Assembly: GCF_003573695.1 (NCBI RefSeq) | Contig: NC_039361.1 | Span: forward strand, 85,640,149 to 85,704,148 | Reading direction: 5' to 3' | Length of the DNA stretch: 64,000 bases | DNA from: Papaver somniferum | Lineage: Eukaryota; Streptophyta; Magnoliopsida; Ranunculales; Papaveraceae | Part shown: positions 10,096 through 19,955 of the stretch, piece by piece | Layout of the letters: every line of letters begins with the position of its first letter | Numbering within the stretch: the stretch's first letter is position 1 | Notes under the pieces: generated by a model | The model's database searches: none | What the model saw: the letters and a program-made list of their open reading frames with translations, nothing else | Told to the model about the DNA's origin: nothing | Program-made: the position numbers and the translations under genes

Positions 10096-11550
10096 CCATG
10101 CGGCTCTACCACCATGCCGCTGGCTGCCAAACGAAGGGTTGCAACAATCAACGGCTACCCTTCCATCTGAGATGCAGATCTCAGCAGTCCAAGTTCGCCA
10201 CATGACGCATGGAAACTTCCGGCCCAAGGACAAGCATCAAGGTTTGCCAAAACCCTAATTTTGGCCGCGCCTAAAACATGCCAAAGCCATGCGGCCCTAC
10301 CACCATGTCGGTGGATACCAAACGAAGGGTTGCAACAATCAACGACTACCCTTCCATCTGAGATGCAGATCTCAGCCGTCCAAGTTCGCCACCTAACGCA
10401 TGGCAACTTCCGGCCCAAGGCTAAACATCACGGTTTATGCCAAAACCCTAATTTTTGCCGCGCCTAAAACATGCCAAAGCCATGGGGCCCACCATGCCGC
10501 TGACTGCCAAATGAAGGGTTGCAACAATCAACGGCTGCCCTTCCATCTGAGATGCAGATCTCAGCCGTCCAAGTTCGCAAGTAAACGCATGGAAACTTCC
10601 GTCCCAAGGCCAAACATCACGGTTTATGCCAAAACCCTAATTTTCGCTGCGCCTAAAACATGCCAAAGCCATGCGGCCCTACCACCATGTCGGTGGCTAC
10701 CAAACGAAGGGTTGCAACAATCAACGGCTACCCTTCCATCTGAGATGCAGATCTCAAAGGTTCAAGTTCGCCACCTAACGCATGGAAACTTCCGGCCCAA
10801 GGCCAAACATCACGGTTTATGCCAAAACCCTAATTTTGGCCGCGCCTAAAACATGCCAAATCCATGCGGCCCTACCACCATGTCGTTGGCTGCCAAACGA
10901 AGGGTTGCAACAATCAACGGCTACCCTTCCATCTGAGATACAGATCTCAGCCGTAAAAGTTCGCCACCTAATGCATGGCAACTTCCGGCCCAAGGCCAAA
11001 CATCAAGGTTTATGCCAAAACCCTAATTTTGGCTGCGCCTAAAACATGCCAAAGCCATGCCGACCCTACCACATGCCAATGGCTTCCAAACGAAGGTTTG
11101 CAACAATTAAAGGCCGCCCTTCCTCCTGAGATGCAAATCTCATCCGTACAAGCTTGCCATCAAACGCGTGGCCACTTTTGGCCCAATGCCAAGCACTAAT
11201 TTTGGCCGTACCTAAACTATGCGAAAACCCTAGTTTTGGTCGCGCCTATACAAAGCCAAAATCCTAGCTCGGTCGTGCCTAATCCATGCCACTGGATGCA
11301 AATGAAGGGTTACAACAATCAATGGCCACCCTTCCTCCTGATATACGAATCTCAGCCATACAAAATTTCCACCAAATGATTCATTACAATATCTTGGCCA
11401 CAACGCCAAAACCCTAATTTGGCCATGCCAAGAGCATGCAAGCGCTACAACCATGTCGCTGGTTGCCAAACGAAGGGTTGCAACAATCTACGGTTGCCCT
11501 TCCTCCTAAGATGCAGATCTCATCCTACAAACCTGCCACCAAAGGACTCG
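10096..11550 (+). repeat. 190-bp tandem array in G1 LTR, eight copies
   Basis: The anchor GAAGGGTTGCAAC (allowing one or two changes) recurs at about 10134, 10325, 10514, 10707, 10900, 11093, 11305 and 11473. Spacing is 189-193 for the first five intervals, then 212 and 168. Each unit carries the fold-back TGAGATGCAGATCTCA (arms TGAGAT and ATCTCA), best kept in early units, and ends near AAAACCCTAATTTTGGCCGCGCC. Divergence rises to the right, so the left copies are the younger ones. Confidence 0.88.
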
Positions 11551-12000
11551 TGACGATGTCTTAGCTGCGATGCTAACTCTTGGTCACGGCACCAACTTGG
11601 CTGCGATGCTAACTCTCTGGTCACGACACCAACCTGGCTACAATGTTTATTCTTTGGTCACGACACCAACTTGGCTACAAACGCAAAATCCTTTGGCCAC
11701 GCCATACGTAGCAACATGCTACATGTTTTCCACGAAAACACTCGAGATATCAAAACATGTCACAAACTTGGGGATGCTCATCAGGGTATCGGTCTGGCGG
11801 TTTACAGCGTGCGGCGTACACTACGCCCGTTACAGGAAAGTGTCATAAGGGTGAGGCGGTTAGTAAATACAAGAAGTATTAGTGAAACGTTTCCTTCATT
11901 ATGGAAACATCAATTCCAGGCGTTACCCGTTACCATTTTCTTCCATGTACTCAACCGTTTCCACTTCTTACTAGACCAAGGTACGTTTCGTTGTGACTTG

Positions 12001-12008
12001 TATAAATA
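12001..12008 (+). promoter_or_regulatory. TATA box of G1 3' LTR
   Basis: TATAAATA, in register with 335-342 of the left LTR. Confidence 0.5.
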
Positions 12009-12309
12009 GGTCTCACCTATTTCCACCAAAAACAAGTTTGGGTCAAGAGAATACAACGCTCAGAATCACTTGTTAGCTTTCCCATCTGTTAGCTTTCCAC
12101 TTTCTGATACAAGTCGTCAAACAACTACTCTTCCCAAATAAACTATTCTGGTCTCAACACTCTCTTCGCTTTCCTCCCTAGACCAACCCTTCTCCTTCAG
12201 TTTGTGACCGAAGCAAGACTGGAACATCCATTTCTTGGTTTAGGCCGGATTTGTACAGACTGATCTCTCGAATCAAAGTGCTCCCTTGCAGTACATTGTT
12301 TAGGGTTTA

Positions 12310-13360
12310 GGATTTGATTGGGTATTTCAACATCCTCTTCAAAGACTTCATCCTCCTCTTCCGTGTCCTGAGACTCAAACTGATCCACTTGTAGCATGAT
12401 TTTGTTTTGTTTACCCTTATAAAAGTGGCCTGGTTTATAAACAACATTACAATTGTAACATAGTCCTTGATCCCTTCTCTTTTAAATTTCCTATGGAGTA
12501 AGTCTTTTAATTGTTGGACTTGAAGTGTTGGGTTTTGGTTGAGGATTGAATAAAGATTTTGGAGTGGGAGGTACAAATTTAGAGGAGGTGAGAATTGGTT
12601 TAGGTGGAAAGGAGTATTATCTGTAGGAGTTAAATGAGGTGTTGAATGACTTGGTAAATGGTTTAGTAGCTGCATCTGCTAGATTGATTTTTTTTCTTGT
12701 AGTCTAGATAGTGAAAAAGCATCTGAGAGTGTTTGTGGGTGAAACATGAACACATATTTACTTATATCATCCTTCAACACATTAAGAAAACTCATAACAA
12801 AGTAGGCTTCACTGGGAGATGGATTCATGTATAGCATCAGTTCTTTTAGTGACTTAAAGTCCTCATAATAATCACCCACAGAAGAGCTTTGCACTAATTT
12901 ATTAAAACTACCAAAAAAACATTTCCTCAACAGGATTTTCAAATCTAGCACATACATGTTGAGACAAATCATGCCATGTAATTCTATTTTGATTAATTTG
13001 AAAATTTAAAAACCATTTTTCAGCCTTACCCTCAAGATAGATTGATGCAATATCCACTTTCATGTGTTCCTCAATGTCATTTAACTGAAATTGTCTCTCA
13101 GTTTTCTGGATCCAATCTCTAAGATTATCTCCACCAAACCTTGGAAAATTGAGCTTTAGAATACGATGATGGTGATAAGAAAAACCAGCTTGAGGTTGGT
13201 GAACAAAACTCTGATCACTCTCATCAAATGTATATGATCCACTAGAAACTTCAGGACTTGGTTGTTGTTGATTATTGTAAAGTTGATTGAATAGCATTAT
13301 GGGGTTGCAATTATTTTCCTGTAATGTGGTATTGAGAGGGGTAGCAATAGAATCGAACAT
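12310..13360 (-). pseudogene. Ty3/gypsy gag relic
   Basis: Three minus-strand pieces in different frames form a capsid-type Gag. The first (13360-12908) has KLNFPRFGGDNLRDWIQKTE, IYLEGKAEKWFLNF and WHDLSQHVCARFENP, the standard core of chromovirus-like Gag. The second (12972-12679) continues with SVGDYYEDFKSLKELM. The third (12675-12307) leads to a decayed knuckle where GLCYNCNVVYKPGHF can be read in another frame. Two frameshifts and a lost cysteine show it is dead. Pol is absent because the sequence is cut at 12309 by the G1 LTR edge. It starts at MFDSIATPLN. Confidence 0.8.
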
Positions 13361-13840
13361 AGTAGTTAGATCCGATGATAATACCTTAAAATGAGATTGT
13401 AGTTTCGATTATGAAGTTTTAATTTAACCATATTGTCCCGAACCTCTTTTAGAGTCATTGTAGATGATGAAAAAAAATTGGATGAGTTTTGAATGGATCT
13501 GATGACAAATGCTGTGATAACACAACAACTAAACACAAAGAAGTATAAAAATAGTGAAATCGCCTCCTAAATCTCACGATTCAGGCCAAAGATCTTAGCT
13601 AAACACAAAGCAACCAAAGTTTATTTCATGTAGTTTTTCAGATGAGAAGATAATGAATTTCTCTTACACAATTAATACCCAATAATTAATCCTTAAAATT
13701 TGGATACATGTGTCACAGTCTAACGGACTCAATAATTCAATTAATTAACTAACGAAAATTAATAAGGCACCCCTAATGAAATACTAACGACAGACCCCTA
13801 CGTAGATTTTAGCTGTCAAACTGTGACACGTCGTTGGATT
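13361..13840 (-). other. Leader and probable LTR remnant of the gag relic
   Basis: Upstream of the gag start the minus strand carries TTATCACAGCATTTGTCATC (around 13500-13525), close to the usual TGGTATCAGAGC primer-site context of Ty3 elements. Beyond it lies AT-rich sequence, with TGTCACAG on the minus strand near 13828 as a possible LTR start. There is no second LTR to confirm it. Confidence 0.3.
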
Positions 13841-15089
13841 TGATTATGTAGTTTGGAGTCGAATCTAGGTTTTTCGTTTATTTACTACTGGATCGAAATT
13901 GAATCCAGGGATTAATTATCTCATGATTGCAGCGCATGATAAATTGGTTTTCCTGATCTTAAACTAGAGCAGATGAATAGTAGCTGAAATCGAAGTAGCT
14001 CTAATGATGCAACGTCTAGGTACAATCACTGTGTTTCTAACTTCAAGTTTCTTATGATTTATGAACTGTTTTATTTGGAATAGTGCTACGAAGATCTATT
14101 TGGATAATGAGGCGATGATCAATAAGTAATTTAAAATAGAATTTTTTAGATTTGTTTCTTTTGTGTGTGTGTGTTTTGTATTTTATTAAGCTAAAATCCG
14201 GTATTATGGATAAGTATGCACTTGGGAAATGGGGAAAAAGATTGGGTAGACTGCAAAAAATTGAGGATCTGACTGAAACGTTTGGAAAAGTTGTAAGTTT
14301 GGTTTTGCTCATCACATATATTAATCAATTGATATTTATGTATGTATACTCGTATATGATTTGATTCTTGTCTTATTTAGCTTAATAAGTAGAATCTTTA
14401 CACTTGAATAAAGATGATTGATATTAGTAATGGAACCCCTATGGTATGAATTAATAGACAATGTATATGATCTTGTGTATGTTGAATATAGTATGTATGT
14501 TGAAAAAATATTCTACATGAACCACTGGAGGATGGTGACTGAATCCGTCTTACTTTGCACAATTAAGTCCTCCAAGAATAGAAGTACAAATTGGCTTAAT
14601 TAAATTTGAAAACTGCAGAAGATTTTCATTTACAAACAGTATCTGGGAATCGTAACTGTGTCAGAAATGCAAGAGACTTCAGTGTAATAATAATGAACTA
14701 TTGATTGCTCTGATTATTAGTATGTAGCTTAAAATTTTTAATATGTATGCCTTTGTGAGAGCCCCCTAATCCATATCCTTTTCTTTTTCTTCGAGTCGCC
14801 AACTTTCTTATTTAAAATCAGTAGACATGTTCAAGTCGTACCTGCTCATGCGATGCAGTAGATACATATTCATAGTCGCATATAATAAAGTTTTAATAAA
14901 GTGATTGGTTTGATCAATGATTCAAACAAAAAATGCCCAAAGACAATGTACATAGAACAGCTTTTGCAAGACATAAAATGATACCAACTCTTCGGCTGAA
15001 TTATGATTTTTATACATTTCAAACATTATTCTTGACCAACAAATGGGGGCATGGTGCTATTGGGTGCACCAAGTTAAGAAAAACCCTTT
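13841..15089. other. No recognisable gene
   Basis: AT-rich sequence. One plus-strand frame, MDKYALGKWGKRLGRLQKIE (from 14205), ends at a good splice donor (AAAGTT then GTAAGT, near 14290), so it could be a first exon. A GT repeat precedes it at 14161-14173. I cannot match it to a family and find no convincing second exon. Confidence 0.2.
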
Positions 15090-15114
15090 TTTTTCCCATA
15101 AAAGAGGAATAACC

Positions 15115-16220
15115 TCATTCATTGATTTGAATCTCCGATTCCTCGTAATAAACAGTAGTAGAGTTAGTTACATTGACATTCCAGTCATGAAATTGAAGAT
15201 TGTTTAAATAAACTCCAAAATTTTCACATGACCCTAAATAGTTTGTAGCTAAACTGTTATAATAGGTATCAGAATGTGTTACACTATTTTTCCAAAATTG
15301 GAAATGGAGATTGTTTAAAAGTACCCTAAGATTTTCACCTGGCCATATGTGGTTTATAGCTAGACGGCTATAGTAAGTAGATACATGAGCTGCTTCTGAA
15401 TTATGAAATATGTTTTTCAAGACAAATCCATGTGCTTTGAAGTTTATGCAATCTGTAGCTTTATAATCGAAATCTTGGCTGATAGTATATCTTTTTTCCC
15501 TTGCTCTAGCATACATTCCCATCAGTAGTAAAAGAATGGGTTCAAAATCACTTTGAAAGATGACGTTGTGACCACTCAATTGTGTTTCCCACTTAAAAGC
15601 CTCTTCATTCCCTCTCAGTTCGACCTCTTCTCTGGTACTACAATCTACAGAGTGTCCTCTTGCTTCCGTTGTATTTCCTTCATAATCATCTAGTGTCAAG
15701 CCTATCCCAGAGCTAGAAATAGAATCAAGCATAGCAATAACAACATTGATCCGGACATACATATACACTTTATCCATTTCAAGGTCTTCATAATTTATTC
15801 TCAAGTTCTCATCATTCATTGGGTTGTAATAAAGTGTCTGCATGTTGTCATAATATTTTGTACTTATGTTCATGATGATGTTTATAAACTTGACTATTGT
15901 CTTAGAAGTTTGGGCACTATTTTGCTTAGATTTTTGAAAGACAATCTCAAATCTTGCTTTCCAAATATGCTAACTAATAATACTACAAAGAACAACCCAA
16001 TCCATAGCTCCTTCATTTCTATTACAGTTGTCAAACCAGGTGTTAAGCCAATCATGGAAATCAGTAGTGCCATTAGTAACAAAATGCATATCAAAGTTCA
16101 AATGCATCCATACCTGAGTGTCTATGTAAGAGTTTCCTCACCATTGTTACAAAGAGTACAAGTGGTATTTATATCTGGTAGGATGGCTGCCATTCTAATA
16201 CTATTGGGAAGTATGGCATG
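15115..16220 (-). pseudogene. LINE C-terminal region with RNase H domain
   Basis: The frame 15873-15115 contains SGIGLTLDDYEGNTTEARGH, EEAFKWETQL and NVIFQSDFEPILLLLMGMY, the plant non-LTR RNase H (RVT_3) pattern. The first catalytic aspartate, normally in a VNVDGA-like strand, is lost (INVVIAM at about 15750). The stretch 16094-15894 carries the linker before the domain, with WIGLFFVVLLVSIFGKQDLR matching the usual WxxxLLxxxLWxIWKxR in degraded form. This domain degrades RNA in RNA-DNA hybrids in active elements. Here it is dead. Confidence 0.72.
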
Positions 16221-16719
16221 AGTATACAAAAGTTTTAACAGAAGGTGTTACTTTCATATTCTATATTCTGCTCCAATCCTTCGAGCTTGTACCATTGGTA
16301 CCACTAGAATTAATAAAATTATACAGATATTTAACAGAAAACATACATGTATTGTTTAAGGTCCAATGTGGTTTATCTTCTATTCTTCTAGTTGGGATTT
16401 GGATTCCCAAAATCTTGTTGATGGTACTTTGGATAAAACAAATTGAGAGTTAGTTTTGATTGGTCCCACGTATGCATATCTGTTATTAATTGGCTAACCT
16501 TTTTAAAATCATCAGCTTCTGCAGAGTTCTTGTCAAGAGGTGGTTTGAGGCCTGGTATCTAGTAATCATTCCATATTTTCAATCTTATCTCCATCGTCAA
16601 CCTCCCAGAATAAGTTTTTCTTGATCTATTGGATACCTATCAACATTCCTTTCCAAATCCAACTATCTTTATGTTTAGATTTAGGGTTAACATGAAAAAT
16701 ATCACAGTTTGGGTAATAT

Positions 16720-17885
16720 TTAGATTTCAGTTGCACAAAGACAATTTAGGTTCTCTTTGAGTCTCCAACCCATTTTAGCTATCATTGCAAGATTGAAATT
16801 CTGAATGTTTTGAAGTCCTAATCCTCCCTCACTAACAGGTTTACAAACATAGTCAAATGCCTTAAGGCAAACTCCTTTCTTCCCATTTTTATTTTTTCCT
16901 TTTTCATTTTTACCCCACCAAAAGTCTCTTTGCATTTTAGTAACAGTGTTGAAGATTTTCACATCGATTTTGAAACAATTCATTTGATAAACACACAAGG
17001 AAGAGGTAACATTTTTTTATCATGACTGTCCTACCAGTTGTGTTTAGGTTTTTACCATTCCAACTCAACAGTCTTTTGCTCATCTTCTCTACTAGTGGCT
17101 CAAAATTTTTAATCTTAGATCTATTAGTGAACAATGGGGAACCTAAATACCTATCATTTAAGGGTATTACCTTAACTCCAACAATGGCTTGAATATCTTC
17201 CCTAATACTAGGGTTTGTTTTAGTACAAAATATAACTCCGGACTTACTGAGATTGATCAATCGTCCAGAGGCTAATCCAAACTCTTTAAACAATTTTACC
17301 AAATTATGACTTGTTGTAACATTAGCATCACAAAAGATTAAGCAGTCATCAGCAAAGAGTAAATGACTTATAGAAGGAGCACGAGTTGTAATTTTTATAC
17401 CTTTTATGTGGCCCAAGGATTCAACATGCAAAATTGTTCTAGAAAAGGATTCCATACAAAAAAGAAATATATAAGGAGATAATGAATCTCTTTGTCTCAA
17501 TCCTCTAGTAGGTTTGAAAAATTCGGTTGGAGACCCATTGATCAAAACAACCAAAGTAGTGGTGGATATACATTCATAAACTATTTTTCATTGAATCCTA
17601 ACTTATCCATAATTTTAATTAAGAAATTCCACTTCATTATGTCAAAGGCTTTTGACATATCCCATTTTTTTCCTTTTTTATTTCTCATTTTATGAATTAG
17701 CTCATGACCTATAGTAATATTATCATAGTTATGCCTTCCAGGGCAGATCGGAATGGAGATATTATCTTGTCTAGCATACATTTCATTCTTCCAGCTATTA
17801 GTTTAAAGATGATTTTATAAGTGGTGTTTTCCAGTGTTATAGGTCTAGATTAAGATGGAGTAACATGATTCAGAGTTTTAGGTAT
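16720..17885 (-). pseudogene. LINE reverse transcriptase
   Basis: The frame 17554-16937 has GLRQRDSLSPYIF, then SHLLFADDCLIFCDA with the catalytic FADD intact, then SGVIFC, YLGSPLF, LLSWNGKNLNTTGRTVMIK. Upstream pieces (17781-17581) carry RHNYDNITIGHELIH and WDMSKAFDIMKWNF with one frame slip. Downstream (16998-16720), FWWGKNEKGKNKNGKKG and GGLGLQNIQNFNLAM continue the domain. The usual GLRQGD reads GLRQRD. The domain begins on the far side of G3 at 29471. Confidence 0.85.
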
Positions 17886-19079
17886 GAGGGTGTAGATGGG
17901 TAAAAACGAGTCGCTGGTTTTTTAAGGAAGTGAAGAGACGGGTGTGTTGTCGAGACTCTTCAACCGAGCAAACTGTTCAACCTCACACAGATGCACCGCA
18001 AAGGGAGTGCTTAGATTCAAGAGATCAATTTGTAGGACTCCGGTCTAAACCAAGTCAATGGCCGTTCCAGAGTCAATTCGGTCGCAAAGAGGGAAATGGG
18101 TTGATCTGTAGGAGGGAAGCTGAGAATTGTGTGGGATCAATGATGATCAAGGATTATGGATGTGTTGAAGGTTTCTGCAATAATGATGAACTGATGAGTT
18201 CGAATAAATTCTGGTAGATTGATGAATTCCTGAGAGTAATTACTCGATAAATTCTATGTTGACAATTGCTGATGATGGTAATCATTTGTTGTCCTCAATC
18301 ATGGATTCAGAGACTTATTTATACTGTCAGAATAGTAAACACATTGATCCCTGTAAGTGTGACGGTTTCTTGAGTGAAAGAGTGGGAAAGTGGGAATCGT
18401 GGTGAAAACCAGTTCCAGGTCGTGTGGAGACTTGGTTAACCGTCCACCCACTACTTTGCTAACTCATTCGACCGTTTACACGACTTACTCACACTTCTTG
18501 TTGTGTATGTATCCACGTGACGTAGGCTGCCAGACTAAAACCCTAAGTGATATCCCCCCATGTGACGTGATTGATGTCTCACGAATCGTGGAGTCTGCAT
18601 GACCGATGTGTATTAATTAGTCAGTTGTTGACTGATTAGACGGTGAGTCTAGATTTTGTTGATTTGAGCATGAGTGATGAATACTCAGTGATTCATGGAT
18701 TGAACATGCGTAGTTCTTTGCATGATGCTGATATTGCACGTGCTGGAAAAATTGTGAATTTGATGAAGGATTGCTGATAATATTGATAGCTGGATCAATG
18801 TTTGAGCAACTGAGAAAGTATTGCTCATTTTAGCAAATTAATGATAATTTACTGAATATTGATGGATTTTTTCTCCTGTTTTGTGTAGGATTCCTCATTT
18901 ATCCATATTTTCGAATGCTCGTTCCTGCATTCGGGTGCTCGGTCGCGCATCATTGTCGAGTACACTTGCACCATTTTATGGGCTTACTAAGTGATGGTCC
19001 TGATGCCCTATTGTTGAGTATTTATTACTAATTTATGAAATTCAGTGGAGAATGATTCATGAAATTGAGTAATAAAAGT

Positions 19080-19380
19080 GAGTAGTTTTCTATTATCAAT
19101 CCATAGGATCAGACGTGGATTCGACCATGAATTCGGAATAATAAAATGAGTATTACCATTCCATGGGATCGCATTCGACCATAGAATCAGAGTAATGGTT
19201 GTTTATTACCATTTCACGAGATCAGTCGTGGATTCGATCATGAAATCTGAGTAATTTATTACAATTCCATGATATCAGCCGTGGATTCGATCATGAAATC
19301 GGAGTAATAATTTATCTATCACCATTTTATGAGATCAGCCGTGGATTCGATCATGAAGTCGGAATGATGAGATAAAATAG
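19080..19380. repeat. Palindromic tandem units in G3 LTR
   Basis: About five units of 45-60 bp, each with CCATTTCATGAGATC, then CGTGGATTCGATC, then ATGAAATCGGAGTAAT. The arms ATTTCATGA and TCATGAAAT are inverted, so each unit can fold. The same array is in the other LTR at about 28560-28910. Confidence 0.75.
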
Positions 19381-19439
19381 ATTATCTTCTAGGAATTCAG
19401 TGGTGAATGTCACGGTAGAATCAATCTATTGCAGAAAGG

Positions 19440-19790
19440 ATATTAGCCAGTTAAAGCGTCACATCCATCCTGAAAGGTGCATAGTCAGGGAGTCACAAGT
19501 GTTTCTTATGACCTGAAGGCGTTAATGCTCTCAATCTGAGGAGAACCTCCCGAGTCTATACACAGTCTCTCCACATAGTCAGGGAACAGTGAGTGTCACC
19601 GACGTCCTGAAGGCGTTAAGCTCTCAATCTGAGGAGAACCGCCCAATCGTTCTTCTATGTGGAGGGGGGTGTCTCTATGTAGTCAGGGAACAATGATTGT
19701 CACCGACGTCCTGAAGGCGTTAAGTTCTCAATCTGAGGAGAACCTCCAAATTATGTTATTCTACATAGAGGGCATGATGAAATGCGAGGC
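19440..19790. repeat. Three stem-bounded tandem units in G3 LTR
   Basis: Three units of roughly 95 bp share TAGTCAGGGA at the start and CTGAAGGCGTTAA..CTCTCAATCTGAGGAGAACC inside. Unit two is bounded by CTCCACATAG (19569-19578) and CTATGTGGAG (19655-19664). Unit three is bounded by CTCTATGTAG (19673-19682) and CTACATAGAG (19761-19770). Both pairs are exact 10-bp inverted repeats although the arm sequences differ. Unit one has a weaker pair, GTGCATAG and CTATACAC. The other LTR keeps them at about 29095-29296. Confidence 0.75.
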
Positions 19791-19939
19791 ATCGAACACT
19801 CAGATAGTGGAGGCCTTTCGAGAAACATATTCATCATGGCTTGTAAAATATGAATCGTCACATGCCTGAAAGCTGCGTCAGTACCATGCAGTATCATGAT
19901 TTTACGATTTTGACTTTTTTAGAAAATCCACCATCAACA

Positions 19940-19955
19940 TTAAGTCCCCTGCTTA
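19940..19955 (-). other. Polypurine tract of G3
   Basis: The minus strand reads TAAGCAGGGGACTTAA directly before the 3' LTR start TGTTGATGG, nearly the same as in G1. Confidence 0.65.

Larger units (their letters stand above)
1..12309 (+). mobile_element. Long-LTR Ty3-like element G1, non-autonomous, cut by window edge
   Basis: Positions 1-650 match 11668-12309 at roughly 95%, so these are two copies of one LTR. The left copy is followed by a primer site (712-730). The right copy starts right after a polypurine tract (9481-9496) with TGTTGATGG. The interior (711-1260 and 6065-9496) is only about 4 kb and shows no gag, protease, reverse transcriptase or integrase that I can recognise. It holds GC-rich low-complexity repeats and is split by element A. 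The right LTR stops about 60 bp before its expected end at 12309 and abuts an unrelated gag relic, so the 3' edge is truncated. Primer site, polypurine tract and LTR start are nearly the same as in G3 (17891-29465), so I infer the same lineage. Confidence 0.65.
9497..12309 (+). repeat. 3' LTR of G1, truncated at its end
   Basis: Starts TGTTGATGGTGG after the polypurine tract. It contains a 69-bp array, a 190-bp array, a TATA box at 12001-12008 and the stretch that matches 1-650. It breaks off at 12309, where a minus-strand Ty3 gag relic begins. At more than 2.8 kb it is unusually long, largely because of the arrays. Confidence 0.62.
17891..19939 (-). repeat. 3' LTR of G3, with internal deletion
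   Basis: 2049 bp against 3509 bp in the 5' LTR. Near 18868 it jumps from GATGGATT to TTTTCTC, skipping a segment equivalent to about 26936-28391 in the other copy. The rest aligns closely. TATA box TATAAATA on the minus strand at 18316-18323. Confidence 0.88.

Noticed and set aside
9651..10258. Several open frames of 135-186 codons on both strands, rich in Met, Pro, His, Trp and Cys
   Set aside because: They arise in all frames from the 69-bp and 190-bp arrays in an LTR. Their peptides repeat with the DNA unit and show no domain.
9765..11550. CRISPR-like array
   Set aside because: Units are contiguous tandem repeats without unique spacers, in a plant LTR.
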